A stretch of 28,107 bases of DNA, taken from positions 1-28,107 of IMG/VR virus record IMGVR_UViG_3300049845_000618; one strand, 5' to 3'. The notes beneath the pieces are model-generated. The model saw nothing but the letters and a program-made list of their open reading frames with translations. It was not told where the DNA came from and did no database searches. The stretch is from a virus. Position numbers and translations under genes: made by a program. How positions within the stretch are numbered: the first letter of the stretch is position 1; every line of letters begins with the position of its first letter. Below, piece by piece: positions 7,272 to 14,667 of this stretch.

Positions 7272-7847
7272 CCAGCCTTTGCACGGTCCACGAGTGAAAG
7301 CTCTTCCTGAGATTAGGAAGAGCGCGCTGCCGTGAGGCAGACCATGTTCCTCGCAAAATTTCTTAAACCCACCGAAAACCCGTGTTACCTCTCCGTCAGG
7401 CGACGTAAACTCAAACCAACGCGCTCTTCCGTTCAGTGATCCAGAAACATCAGCGTGATTAGCCGCGATCTTTAACCTTGCTTCATTGGTATGACCTTTG
7501 CCATACAGAGGATGAAGCTCCTTAGAAACGTCCCTACCAAAGCAGCCGTTTTTGGCCGCCACGGATTGGTTCACGTACAAGATCGATCGCACAACATTTA
7601 GCTGCAGTTGAAGTCGACGTTCAGCTGCCAGCGCTTCGGATCTGGATTTGTACTCTGCTCGAAGCCACCGAGTCTTGAAAAGATGAGGGTTGTTCTTCAG
7701 CTCTTCTACCCATAATCGACAATACCGCCGAGATCTAACCGAACCCCGATACCCGAGTTCAAGCCTTCTCTGGCTAGTGCTCCCGATGTAGAAAGGCGGC
7801 AGTTTGTTTCCACGGTAAGATGTCAAATAGACCCTGTAAATAGTCAT
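7254..7847 (-). CDS. GIY-YIG homing endonuclease
   Basis: The 197-residue protein has the GIY-YIG nuclease signature in variant form: RVYLTSYRG (residues 5-13), then PPFYIGSTS (18-25), an arginine-rich segment (LGYRGSVRSRR), and an AERRLQL helix. The C-terminal half has a GKGHTNEARLKI stretch typical of NUMOD3 DNA-binding modules. A FKKFCEEHGLPHGSALFLISG helix-turn-helix-like end follows. This matches free-standing phage homing nucleases such as the Seg family. It lies between two plus-strand genes, and its DNA looks richer in A+T than most of the window, consistent with recent acquisition. A TAAATA box precedes it. Whether the nuclease is active cannot be judged. Confidence 0.85.
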   Translation of the reverse strand: MTIYRVYLTSYRGNKLPPFYIGSTSQRRLELGYRGSVRSRRYCRLWVEELKNNPHLFKTRWLRAEYKSRSEALAAERRLQLQLNVVRSILYVNQSVAAKNGCFGRDVSKELHPLYGKGHTNEARLKIAANHADVSGSLNGRARWFEFTSPDGEVTRVFGGFKKFCEEHGLPHGSALFLISGRAFTRGPCKGWKCRRL

Positions 7848-7868
7848 AACACTTCCAATCTCGAGTAC

Positions 7869-7874
7869 TATTTA
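7869..7874 (-). promoter_or_regulatory. T4-late-like promoter box TAAATA for the GIY-YIG gene
   Basis: On the minus strand CATAAATAG lies 21 bases upstream of the GIY-YIG start. Its last base is the first base of the ATG of the opposite-strand metallophosphoesterase. Confidence 0.5.
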
Positions 7875-8719
7875 TGCTCATCCGTGTCGCCTCTGATCTC
7901 CATCTAGAAGCCTTCTATGGAAGGGACATGGAATCACTCTTTGTGGATTTCATGCCACGCGACCCTAGAGATGATGGAGCTGTGTTGGTCCTTGCTGGGG
8001 ACATAAGCTCAGATCCAAATCAACTGATCGGATTTTTGCTAGCTGTAGAAAAACGGTTCAAGCACGTGGTCTACGTTGGAGGCAACCATGAGGCCTACCG
8101 ACACAACTTTGATGCCTGGAACCTAGAGATGCGTCAGCGTTTCGACAGCCACCTGACTAAAACTAATGCTGCTGTCTTGAACGAGGTTCGACAAGTCGTA
8201 ATTGACGGAACTAGGTTCATTTTTGGAACACTCTGGGGCGACGGCGGGCCCACTCTAGATGATAGAGGCAAGGTTGGATTTTATTTGAACGATTTTCGCC
8301 TGATCACGCGTGATGGCCAGCGGCGCTTTACTGTTGACGACATGATGAATGAGTTTAAGGCTCAGAAGGTGGTTCTTCAATCGCACTTAAATCAACCACA
8401 TGATGGCAAAACCGTAGTTGTTACACACCACCTACCGTCTCGCCGCCTCGTGTCTGCGAGATTTTGGCCTATGGATGGGTCTGACGGTGCAAACGGCGGA
8501 TTCGTCGGTCAATGTGACGACATTCTCGCCAAGACAGAAACTGCTCCATCCCTGTGGATTCATGGACACACGCACGACACCATTGATACTGAACTTTGGA
8601 AAACACGAATCGTCTGCAACCCTGCTGGGTATCGCGGCGAGTGGTTTTCTAAGGTGAATACGTTCATGCAGGTTGGAAAGGATGGGCCTAGAACCGTCCC
8701 ATTCTTCGTGGAGCTCTGA
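7874..8719 (+). CDS. Calcineurin-like metallophosphoesterase
   Basis: The 281-residue protein has the full order of metallophosphoesterase motifs: SDLHLE (Asp8, His10), LAGDIS (Asp43), GGNHEAY (Asn71, His72), VTHHLPSR (His185) and IHGHTHD (His230, His232). These residues bind two metals and hydrolyse phosphate esters or diesters; the natural substrate cannot be told. The sequence is complete, with no broken motif. Oddly, no ribosome-binding site precedes the ATG; it may be translated from a leaderless or unusual transcript. Its codons are also more A/T-rich than in the neighbouring operons. Its stop overlaps the next start (TGATG), so the two form one plus-strand unit. Confidence 0.9.
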   Translation: MLIRVASDLHLEAFYGRDMESLFVDFMPRDPRDDGAVLVLAGDISSDPNQLIGFLLAVEKRFKHVVYVGGNHEAYRHNFDAWNLEMRQRFDSHLTKTNAAVLNEVRQVVIDGTRFIFGTLWGDGGPTLDDRGKVGFYLNDFRLITRDGQRRFTVDDMMNEFKAQKVVLQSHLNQPHDGKTVVVTHHLPSRRLVSARFWPMDGSDGANGGFVGQCDDILAKTETAPSLWIHGHTHDTIDTELWKTRIVCNPAGYRGEWFSKVNTFMQVGKDGPRTVPFFVEL

Positions 8720-9126
8720 TGGGCGACGTTGTCGAGCTCAGCTCCTGGCGGCCTAAGAAGCCCACAATTGAGGAGCTAGCCGTCAAGTCGACGGAGTTGA
8801 TCTTGGCGGACTGGGAGCGTTTCGCCAAGATCAACCGGCTGAACGACTATTTCAAGAACTCGCTGAGCTCGATTGCCAAGGATGAAAGCTACCTGACCGA
8901 CTTGAACGCGCTGGCGGTGATGGAGCTCAAGATGGGGATCTGGCCTGTGGTGTACTTTCCGAACACCACGAATCCGAGGCAGCACGGGTGGGTTGTGACC
9001 TTCGAGCTCGGCAAGGTCAAGATCTCGACTCCAGAGATGGCGACCGAGACTTACGCTCGCGCGTTCGCAATCCTGCTGTTCTTGAAGGTCAAGCACGACG
9101 CGCTGGCGGCCGGCCTGCTGTATTAG
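8719..9126 (+). CDS. Hypothetical protein, second gene of the metallophosphoesterase unit
   Basis: The 135-residue protein starts MGDVVELSSWRPKKP, has a central helical region (ELILADWERFAKINRLND) and a strand pair (WPVVYFPNT, GWVVTFELGKVKIS), and ends in a hydrophobic-leaning helix. No family is recognised. It ends with TAG inside the copy-1 inverted repeat and is followed by a strong palindromic terminator. The TGATG overlap with the metallophosphoesterase argues for coupled expression. Confidence 0.75.
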   Translation: MGDVVELSSWRPKKPTIEELAVKSTELILADWERFAKINRLNDYFKNSLSSIAKDESYLTDLNALAVMELKMGIWPVVYFPNTTNPRQHGWVVTFELGKVKISTPEMATETYARAFAILLFLKVKHDALAAGLLY

Positions 9127-9198
9127 GCGACGTCCGCGACACCCGGTCTAACCGACATAGTACCAAACAGACGAGGGGCCCTAGGGCCCCTCGGTGGT
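9124..9198 (+). repeat. Copy 1 of an inverted 3'-UTR repeat
   Basis: From the stop codon onward this segment aligns without gaps to the reverse complement of 23958-24033. It shares an exact 44-bp core from CCGACATAG through the terminator palindrome. See the matching copy at 23958-24033. Confidence 0.85.
9172..9193. terminator. Bidirectional palindromic terminator
   Basis: A perfect 22-bp palindrome (CGAGGGGCC, then CTAG, then the complement) lies between two convergent genes. Its T-run is weak on either side (GGTTCC on plus, TCTGTTTGG on minus), but the location and GC-rich stem fit a terminator for both units. Confidence 0.75.
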
Positions 9199-9214
9199 TC
9201 CTCGTGTCGCCGAG

Positions 9215-9559
9215 CTACCGTGCTGCCTCATGATCACGCTGATCGCCAGCTCCCTTGCGCAGACGAATGATGCGCTCGTCCTTCAGCATCTCAAGACTTT
9301 CGTCGCCGTTCAAGAACTCCAGCCAGAGCTGAGCTGCCCAGCGGTCCATCCACCTGGCGATGTCCTCGAGTGTCTTCGCCTCATCGACTTCGGCACCGTC
9401 CGAGGCGGTGAACTTCAGCGGGGTCTTGGTGACATCAACCCAGTACGTGTACGATCCACCGTTGATGCCGATCGGCTGTGGCAGCTCCTTGAGCTGTCCG
9501 AGTGGGCTGTAGTCCTTTTGAGGCTTCTTGCGGGCCTCAGCGAGCTGGGAGAGCAACAT
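9215..9559 (-). CDS. Hypothetical 114-residue protein
   Basis: A small soluble protein of mixed character: a basic N terminus (AEARKKPQKDYSP), a strand region (GGSYTYWVDVTKTPLKFTA), a central helix with three tryptophans (WMDRWAAQLWLEFL), and a charged C terminus. The ATG has AAAGGA seven bases upstream and a TAAATA box before that. Family unknown. Confidence 0.75.
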   Translation of the reverse strand: MLLSQLAEARKKPQKDYSPLGQLKELPQPIGINGGSYTYWVDVTKTPLKFTASDGAEVDEAKTLEDIARWMDRWAAQLWLEFLNGDESLEMLKDERIIRLRKGAGDQRDHEAAR

Positions 9560-9785
9560 CAGGGTTTCCTTTCGTGTCCGCCCTATTTACTGACCGACCG
9601 GTCAGGACGCCCCAGCTGGCACCTCGTGGTTCGGTGTCAAAGCCACACTCTCGAAGCTGCTTCGCCACCCAGGTCATGCGCTCGTCCTGCGTCATGGCAT
9701 CGAAGAGCTCACGGTACTGCGGATCGCTGATCAGCGCCGCAACACTGAAGGTGATGTCGACGAGACGTTGGAGCTCGTTTTGCAT
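9537..9785 (-). CDS. Hypothetical 82-residue protein
   Basis: The helical N-terminal 55 residues look natural (LQRLVDITFSVAALISDPQYRELFDAMTQDERMTWVAKQLRECGF). The last part (GVLTGRSVNRADTKG) overlaps the promoter and start of the next gene by 23 bases. That might be real or might indicate an altered end. It sits immediately downstream of the 101-residue gene. Confidence 0.65.
   Translation of the reverse strand: MQNELQRLVDITFSVAALISDPQYRELFDAMTQDERMTWVAKQLRECGFDTEPRGASWGVLTGRSVNRADTKGNPDVALPAR
9584..9589 (-). promoter_or_regulatory. T4-late-like promoter box TAAATA
   Basis: AGTAAATAGGG lies 25 bases before the start of the 9215-9559 gene, inside the end of the preceding gene. A CTGACCG-AC-CGGTCAG inverted repeat (9590-9605) adjoins it on the upstream side. 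Confidence 0.45.
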
Positions 9786-9786
9786 G

Positions 9787-10092
9787 TCAACCTGGCGTGG
9801 TGAAGATCCAGAACGGATCGTAGTTCTCGTTGTACGCTGGCTTGTCGTACTTCACAAGCCAGCCCTGAGCCCGGTAAGCCGGTTCGAAGTTCAACCAGCT
9901 GTTGCTGAACACGGTCTGACGGCTAACGCCCAACATCTCAGTGATCGCTTCAACAAGCTCGTTTTGCTTGATCACGATTCTGGAGGAACCGGCCTTGACA
10001 AGCATATCATTGATGATGTCGAAGACCTCATCAGGGATTTGCGCGCCAGTAGCCTGAGCTTGAATGACGTCTTGAGGCGAAAACGCTTTCAT
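9787..10092 (-). CDS. Conserved-looking phage protein of unknown function
   Basis: The 101-residue protein begins with a helix (SPQDVIQAQATGAQIPDEVFDIINDMLV). Next comes a probable helix-turn-helix-like segment (QNELVEAITEMLGVSRQTVFSNSW), and it ends with a short strand region (GWLVKYDKPAY). The EAITEMLGVSRQTVFSNSWLNFEPAYR segment could be a winged-helix or DNA-contact region, but the assignment is weak. Its start overlaps the preceding stop by ATGA. Confidence 0.75.
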   Translation of the reverse strand: MKAFSPQDVIQAQATGAQIPDEVFDIINDMLVKAGSSRIVIKQNELVEAITEMLGVSRQTVFSNSWLNFEPAYRAQGWLVKYDKPAYNENYDPFWIFTTPG

Positions 10093-10262
10093 CGTGGAGG
10101 AATCAACAGATGGATGGCGGCCATGATCAGCAGCACGATTGAGGCTCCGGCAAACGCGAACCCCAGAACCGCCACATAAGTTAGTGCCTCAAGATTGACG
10201 CCTGCGATCATGAACATGAGCGCCCACGGCAGAAAACGCCATAGGCCTTCGCCAAACCCCAT
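10089..10262 (-). CDS. Small two-helix membrane protein
   Basis: The 57-residue protein consists of two hydrophobic helices (WALMFMIAGVNLEAL and YVAVLGFAFAGASIVLLIMAA) with short ends. I chose the ATG at 10262 because AAGAGA precedes it, while the ATG at 10286 has no site and lies right next to a likely -10 element. No family recognised. Confidence 0.65.
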   Translation of the reverse strand: MGFGEGLWRFLPWALMFMIAGVNLEALTYVAVLGFAFAGASIVLLIMAAIHLLIPPR

Positions 10263-10291
10263 GATGATTCTCTTGAGAACGAGCACATGTC

Positions 10292-10297
10292 ATTGTA
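10292..10297 (-). promoter_or_regulatory. Possible -10 box TACAAT
   Basis: CTACAATGACA lies 30 bases before the 10262 start and after the upstream terminator, where a promoter would be expected. No clear -35 is visible, so the call is tentative. Confidence 0.35.
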
Positions 10298-10323
10298 GAC
10301 TCAGAAGCGTGCTCCGGAAACGA

Positions 10324-10348
10324 GCCCTGGGAGCTAGGCTCCCAGGGC
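10324..10348. terminator. Rho-independent terminator hairpin
   Basis: An 11-bp perfect stem (GCCCTGGGAGC) with a 3-base loop follows the stop of the ligase-unit gene on the minus strand, with TCGTTTCC beyond it. On the plus side GGTTTT follows, so it may work in both directions. Confidence 0.75.
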
Positions 10349-10362
10349 GGTTTTGCGCGAGA

Positions 10363-10752
10363 TCAGGCGGCGAGCTGTACGGGCGCCGCCTTCGGGGTCA
10401 CGGCGATGCTGCCCAGCGTGAACTCCTCTTCAGTGAGATGTTCCTTGAGCAGCTCGCAGAACGTGTCGTACCCGATGAAGCCGACGCGGTACGCCACCGC
10501 GGCCTTGCGCAGCGCGTCGAAGCTGTTCTCCTCGAGCTTCTTCTTGTTCAGCGCCTGGAAGGCCAGGCGCTCGGCGAAGCGCGGGCCACGGTTCATGAGC
10601 TCGGAGATGCGACGCAGCGTGGCGTCACGCTCGGCCTTGGGGATCTCGTTGAAGGTCTCGAGCGTCATGCCGATGCCGAACGAGCGCGTCATCGCGGTGT
10701 ACGCTTGGACCAGGACCTGCTCGGTGATGGGTTGGCGGGCTTGGGTGCTCAT
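10363..10752 (-). CDS. Hypothetical helical protein in the DNA-ligase unit
   Basis: The 129-residue protein is largely helical (EQVLVQAYTAMTRSFGIGMTLETFNEI; ATLRRISELMNRG; FDALRKAAVAYRVGF), with a conserved-looking FIGYDTFCELLKEHLTEEEFTLGS C-terminal part. The ATG at 10752 is the first methionine preceded by AAGGAG; upstream in-frame extensions overlap the ligase gene and look artefactual. It follows the ligase by 20 bases and is followed by a terminator, so it is probably the last gene of a two-gene unit. Role unknown. Confidence 0.75.
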   Translation of the reverse strand: MSTQARQPITEQVLVQAYTAMTRSFGIGMTLETFNEIPKAERDATLRRISELMNRGPRFAERLAFQALNKKKLEENSFDALRKAAVAYRVGFIGYDTFCELLKEHLTEEEFTLGSIAVTPKAAPVQLAA

Positions 10753-10772
10753 GGCTCTCCTTGGTTGGGTGA

Positions 10773-12131
10773 TCAGGGCTTCTCGGGAACGATCTTGTCG
10801 TCGCGCAGGAGCTTCTCCTGATCGACGGTCGGGAAGCGCAGCGAGGCGTGCGCCTTGTCCTTGCCCTTCGAGACTTCCTGGTACTTGACCACGAGGGTCT
10901 TGCCCTTCCAGTTCTTCTCGAAGTTCTTGACGAAGTCCTCGCGCTGTGCGTCGGTCCAGCCGCTGCCGACGCCGACCTCGAAGTACGTGCCGTCCTCGAG
11001 CCAGCCGTGTCCGTTCACGCGGCCCATGCGCTGCGCGTTCTTCTTGCGACCGAACTCCCAGGAGTCGATGCGCATGTCGGCGTCGTAGAACTTCTTGACC
11101 TTGCACCAGTCAGCGGTGCGGTCCCACTTGTACGTGGCGCTCAGCACCTTCAGGATCAGGCCTTCCTGGCCCTTCGGCATGCCTTGGAAGCCGGGGGTCG
11201 TCACCCGATCCAGCTCCTTCATCATCTCGGTGTGCGAGTTCACGAGCACCGAGTCGGTCAGCGTGATCTTCTTCAGGTCCAGAACCGCGATCACGTCGGC
11301 GATGTGCTCACGCGTTTCGACCATCGTGATGGCCGTGCGCTGCGCCTGCCAGTCAGTGAGGGGCATCAGGAAGAACGCGCGGAAGATCATGTTCGCGCGG
11401 GCCTCGGCGCCTTCCTTGCCTGATTTCTTGGCGTTGATCGTGTCGATGTATGTGCGCGCCATGCGCTCGCCATCGAGGATGAAGTCGTACCCGAGGTGCT
11501 GGCGGATCTTGATCAGCTCATCGTCGAACAGGCCGACCATGTGCTCGGCGACCTTGCCGCTGCGTGAGTAATGCGTCACGTCGTACACACCACCCGTCTC
11601 GGTCACGATCGCGACGTTGCGCTCGCCATCGTACTTGATGTCGGCCAGGCACGGGTACGAGATCTCCTCGAACTCCTCATCGGTCGTGCACTTGTCGGCA
11701 AGCATGACCTCGAACGTCGGGACCGGCTCGTTCGGCCAGATCTTGTTGAACGTGTCGGCGGAGAAGCCGGCCTGCAGGTCCTTGTCGATGATGCGGGCGA
11801 TGTACGCCGCGGTCTCGGGCGTGAACTCAGCCAGCAGGTTCGTTGCGGCGGCGCGGGCCGCGTTGCCGGTGAGCTTGCGCGAGATCAGCTTCTCGAGCAC
11901 GATCTTGATGAACGTCAGCGCGTCGGGGCGGTCGGTGCTGGAGTACTGCTCGGGCCGGTCGAACTTCTTGATGCCGAACACCAGGTACGGATCCATCGCG
12001 TACCGCACGAGCTCTCGCGCGGTGCTGTCCATGCCCTTGATGGCGCGCTTGATCACGTCCTTCGATCCCGGACCTGAGGCCTGCTCGCAAGCCTTGATCG
12101 AGGCGACGAAGTTCTGGATGGTTTGGCTCAT
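10773..12131 (-). CDS. ATP-dependent DNA ligase, T4 gp30-like
   Basis: The 452-residue protein seals DNA nicks using ATP, as in phage lagging-strand synthesis and repair. Motif I is KYDGER with the nucleophile lysine at 166, preceded by a helical DNA-binding-like N-terminal domain (residues 1-140). Later motifs include ILDGERMA near 218-225, EGLILKV (323-329) and WCKVKK (342-347). An OB-fold C-terminal part (about 350-452) ends with LRFPTVDQEK. The length fits gp30 (about 487). The start is ATG with GGAGAG nearby. It is the first gene after a promoter-like module at 12155-12215. Confidence in the family is high. Confidence 0.92.
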   Translation of the reverse strand: MSQTIQNFVASIKACEQASGPGSKDVIKRAIKGMDSTARELVRYAMDPYLVFGIKKFDRPEQYSSTDRPDALTFIKIVLEKLISRKLTGNAARAAATNLLAEFTPETAAYIARIIDKDLQAGFSADTFNKIWPNEPVPTFEVMLADKCTTDEEFEEISYPCLADIKYDGERNVAIVTETGGVYDVTHYSRSGKVAEHMVGLFDDELIKIRQHLGYDFILDGERMARTYIDTINAKKSGKEGAEARANMIFRAFFLMPLTDWQAQRTAITMVETREHIADVIAVLDLKKITLTDSVLVNSHTEMMKELDRVTTPGFQGMPKGQEGLILKVLSATYKWDRTADWCKVKKFYDADMRIDSWEFGRKKNAQRMGRVNGHGWLEDGTYFEVGVGSGWTDAQREDFVKNFEKNWKGKTLVVKYQEVSKGKDKAHASLRFPTVDQEKLLRDDKIVPEKP

Positions 12132-12154
12132 GTGCTCTCCGTGACGATAGGGAG

Positions 12155-12215
12155 ATTATAGACCGAGGATTTGCTCGTGTTCGAACCAATCTGTAACGGG
12201 AGCCAGTCGTTACAG
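12155..12215 (-). promoter_or_regulatory. Promoter module: TATAAT plus CTGTAACG inverted repeat
   Basis: On the minus strand an inverted repeat CTGTAACG-9-CGTTACAG (12191-12215) is followed 31 bases later by a perfect TATAAT (12155-12160). The DNA ligase starts 24 bases after it. The inverted repeat may double as terminator of the previous unit or as a binding site. Confidence 0.65.
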
Positions 12216-12216
12216 T

Positions 12217-12552
12217 TCACGGACTCAAGTACTCGACCAGCTCCTTGAGCGGCATCTCGAGAAGGCGTTCACGGCTGAAGACCTCGCGCTGGCGAGCTTC
12301 TTCCAGCGCCTGCTCGAACGCCTTCTCATACGCCGTGTTGATGGCGGCGCGACGGGCCTCTTGATCCTCGACCATCATCTGCCGCAGGCGCCGGTGGCTG
12401 TCGATCAGGGTGTCCAGCGTGAACGGGGTGTGCAACCCAAGTTCGGTCGAGTACTTGGCGATCATGTCATCACGAGCACTTTTCTGCTCACGATGAAGGC
12501 GCAGGATCTCGAACTCCTCTTCCGAGAGCTCGTACATCAGGACTTTTCTCAT
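12217..12552 (-). CDS. Hypothetical helical protein
   Basis: A 111-residue, mainly helical, charged protein (ELSEEEFEILRLHREQKSARDDM; AYEKAFEQALEEARQREVFS; PLKELVEYLSP at the C terminus). No motif or family. It overlaps the upstream membrane protein by ATGA and is the last gene before the promoter module of the ligase unit. Confidence 0.75.
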   Translation of the reverse strand: MRKVLMYELSEEEFEILRLHREQKSARDDMIAKYSTELGLHTPFTLDTLIDSHRRLRQMMVEDQEARRAAINTAYEKAFEQALEEARQREVFSRERLLEMPLKELVEYLSP

Positions 12553-12830
12553 AGTTCACCTCTGAACCAAAGCGCAAGCATTGCGAGGCCGGCCAACAGC
12601 AAGATCGAGATCGTCTTGTAGCTGACCAGCGCCCAAACCAGCACGGCGAGCTTCATGCTGTTGTCACCGATCTGAGCGTCGTCGTAGAACGCCTTCCAGA
12701 CCGCGCCGATGATGAAGCCAAAGAACCCGATCATGAGCTGGTACGGCGCGTGCGCCGAGTTGTCCTGGATGAACATCAGGTGCAGCAGCATGCCGGCGCT
12801 GATCAGCATTGTGGCGTTATGGAGCTTCAT
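12549..12830 (-). CDS. Small multi-pass membrane protein
   Basis: The 93-residue protein has hydrophobic segments around residues 5-20, 32-48 and 62-87, so two or three membrane spans. ATG with GAAAGAGAAAG upstream. The gene overlaps the next upstream gene by 14 bases. No family recognised. Confidence 0.7.
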   Translation of the reverse strand: MKLHNATMLISAGMLLHLMFIQDNSAHAPYQLMIGFFGFIIGAVWKAFYDDAQIGDNSMKLAVLVWALVSYKTISILLLAGLAMLALWFRGEL

Positions 12831-12999
12831 CTTTCTCTTTCACGACCTCGAAGATCGGGAAGATCTTGGTCGAACAGAACACCATCGTCGCGCCGAAGAT
12901 GATGCCAACGAAGACATCCTCAAACTGCGCCTGCAGCACCATGATCGGCACGATCTGCAGCAGGCGGAGTGGGCGCGTGACCAGCTTCTGTTTTTCCAA
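12817..12999 (-). CDS. Small membrane protein with probable TTG start
   Basis: The 60-residue protein (EKQKLVTRPLRLLQIVPIMVL, then a span FVGIIFGATMVFCSTKIFPIF) contains one or two hydrophobic stretches. I prefer a TTG start at 12999, because AAAGGA stands eight bases before it; a GTG at 13026 has no such site. The reading overlaps the end of the zinc protein gene by 80 bases in another frame. Confidence 0.55.
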   Translation of the reverse strand: MEKQKLVTRPLRLLQIVPIMVLQAQFEDVFVGIIFGATMVFCSTKIFPIFEVVKEKDEAP

Positions 13000-13243
13000 G
13001 CTTCTTGTCCTTTCGATGGAGTTCACAAGAGGGTTCTTGACGACGGCGACCGTTTACGACCGGGTAGATCACGACGACACGCTCCTCACAGCCAGGTGAT
13101 CGGCACTTGTACGGGATAAGGCCCATGTACGTGCCGACGTTCGTACGGGCAGAGCCTTTGTACGCGAACATGCCGCACCTAACGCAGCGATAGACCGCGC
13201 GGCACTTCTCGACCGGCTGGAAGGCGTGTTGCTCGCAGGTCAT
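12920..13243 (-). CDS. Zinc-ribbon-like protein
   Basis: The 107-residue protein has cysteine-rich knuckles: TCEQHAF, CRAVYRCVRCGMFAY and PYKCRSPGCEERVV. These suggest one or two zinc-ribbon motifs. The C-terminal 35 residues (HAPTPPAADRADHGAAGAV) are low-complexity and overlap the next gene, so the true end could be earlier or frameshifted. The ATG at 13243 makes the ATGA overlap with the preceding stop and has GGAAGG upstream. Role unknown. Confidence 0.6.
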   Translation of the reverse strand: MTCEQHAFQPVEKCRAVYRCVRCGMFAYKGSARTNVGTYMGLIPYKCRSPGCEERVVVIYPVVNGRRRQEPSCELHRKDKKLGKTEAGHAPTPPAADRADHGAAGAV

Positions 13244-13641
13244 GCGACCTTCCACGCCTCGATGAACTTCGGCCCGACATCGAGTGAGACGAAGTCGCGG
13301 CCCTGCATCCCCATCTCGCTGTACCCAATGTCCTGGGACTCGGGCGGCACCAAGTCGCTCAAGTACTGCTTAAGGTTCTTCAGGAAGACCGGGTCGGTGT
13401 ACACCAGGCCCTGCTCGGCGGTGTTCCAGGTCTTCGTGTCGAAGTGCACCCGCAGCTCGCCGGCGAGGTACGCACCACCGTCGTTCTCGTGCTCCATACC
13501 ATGGACCTCGAGCTTCGTGACGCGCAGCGTGCCTGCCGCCGTCGACCAGAGCCCTTCGCCACCCGTTCGCAGACACACGTCGCAGTTCCGGTCCTCGAAC
13601 TCGAACGTGCCGTACTCGTCACCGCTGGGCTTGAACTTCAT
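13240..13641 (-). CDS. Hypothetical 133-residue protein
   Basis: The protein starts MKFKPSGDEYGTFEFEDRNCDVCLRTGG and looks like a beta-rich domain (LRVTKLEVHGMEH, AYLAGELRVHFDTKTW, FVSLDVGPKFIEAW). A CDVC dyad is present but without a second pair. It overlaps the SprT-like gene (ATGA) and the zinc protein (ATGA), so it is a firm member of this operon. No family recognised. Confidence 0.8.
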   Translation of the reverse strand: MKFKPSGDEYGTFEFEDRNCDVCLRTGGEGLWSTAAGTLRVTKLEVHGMEHENDGGAYLAGELRVHFDTKTWNTAEQGLVYTDPVFLKNLKQYLSDLVPPESQDIGYSEMGMQGRDFVSLDVGPKFIEAWKVA

Positions 13642-14252
13642 TCGTCGTCTCCTTCGACGCCTTCCATCAGGTCCTGGCAGCGCAGCACGAACAGCTCCTG
13701 CTGCTCCTTGGGCAGGCGCTTGAAGCCGGTCTCCAGGCGCTTGAGCATGTCGTCGACCTGAGAGATCGACAGGATCGCGCCGCGCTTGGCACGCTTGCGG
13801 GGCTTGACCTCGATGGACGAGGTGTCGTACTTGTGGTACGTCGCCGGCTTGAGGCCGAACTTCTCCATGACGGAGCGCCATTCCTTGCCGTGCGACCGGA
13901 CCTTCTTGACGGTGGGCTGGCCCTTCTCGACGACCGTCTTCGTGCGACCGAACACGACGCGGCAGACCAGGTGCGCGACCTCGTGTCCGACGGTCTGCTC
14001 GATGAAGTCCGCCTCGTTCTCGTAGCACAGGATCAGGTTCAGGCGGATCGTCCAGTCGTCCTCACCGCCGGTGATCGCGTACCCACCGAACTTGTTCTTG
14101 ACGTCGTACCGGATCTCGGGCGCGTCCTGGAACTTGGCGGCGTGCTCGGGCCAGATCTTGGACGACAGGTCGAGCAGCTCACGAGCGCGGCGCTCGACCT
14201 TGGCCCGCAGCTCGGGGGTCAGGAGCTTGCGCTCTTGGACGGGGGCCAGCAT
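13638..14252 (-). CDS. SprT-like zinc metalloprotease
   Basis: The protein (204 residues from ATG) shows the SprT signature: an HEVAH motif (His90 and His94 counted from this start), LVCRVVFG, and SHGKEWRSVMEKFGL, where the following histidine is the third metal ligand. SprT/Spartan-type proteases cut DNA-protein crosslinks in cells; a similar role for the phage protein is inference. An N-terminal helix (LTPELRAKVERRARELLDL) precedes it and a charged C-terminal tail follows. The ATG shares a base with the upstream stop (TGATG); an overlapping GTG one codon earlier is also possible. SprT-like genes occur in other T4-like phages. Confidence 0.85.
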   Translation of the reverse strand: MLAPVQERKLLTPELRAKVERRARELLDLSSKIWPEHAAKFQDAPEIRYDVKNKFGGYAITGGEDDWTIRLNLILCYENEADFIEQTVGHEVAHLVCRVVFGRTKTVVEKGQPTVKKVRSHGKEWRSVMEKFGLKPATYHKYDTSSIEVKPRKRAKRGAILSISQVDDMLKRLETGFKRLPKEQQELFVLRCQDLMEGVEGDDE

Positions 14253-14629
14253 CACTTGGCTCCCTTGAGCATGCTCGCCATCATCGCGGCGTCGTACAAG
14301 TACGGCTTGCCGTCCTTGTCGCGCAGCACGGCCTTCGAAGCGCGCATCCCGATGAACTCCATCAGGCCGCGCGAGGTCTGGACCTTGCGGTGCAGCATGC
14401 TCTCGTCCAGCCCGACGACGAAGCCGTTCCGGCGCAGATCGCGCAGGAAGCGCGGGTCGATGGCGTTCGGGTTCGCTTCGCGCTCGCTGAACATCAGCGT
14501 GGCCTTGAAGTCCGTGGCGCTGTACCGGATCTGCGAGGCGCCGGCGACCAGGCCGTGCTTCTCAGCAAATTCCTTCAGGGTCTTGTCGAGCTCGCGGTGC
14601 AGCTCGGCGATCTTGGTCTTATCCAGCAT
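14252..14629 (-). CDS. Hypothetical protein, first gene of the SprT unit
   Basis: The 125-residue protein begins with LDKTKIAELHRELDKTLKEFAEKHG and continues IRYSATDFKATLMFSERE, then RKVQTSRGLMEFIGMRAS. The fold is not recognisable; the strand-helix pattern may be a small nucleic-acid contact domain, but that is a guess. I use the second of two tandem ATGs (14629) because AAGGA lies six bases upstream; the earlier ATG at 14632 is possible. A promoter module lies just upstream. Confidence 0.7.
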   Translation of the reverse strand: MLDKTKIAELHRELDKTLKEFAEKHGLVAGASQIRYSATDFKATLMFSEREANPNAIDPRFLRDLRRNGFVVGLDESMLHRKVQTSRGLMEFIGMRASKAVLRDKDGKPYLYDAAMMASMLKGAK

Positions 14630-14667
14630 CATTGATCCTTGGAGTTGATCAGCGGGTTGATGGGTGC

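Noticed and set aside
10848-11423. 191-residue plus-strand open frame opposite DNA ligase
   Set aside because: Shadow of a gene with complete ligase motifs.
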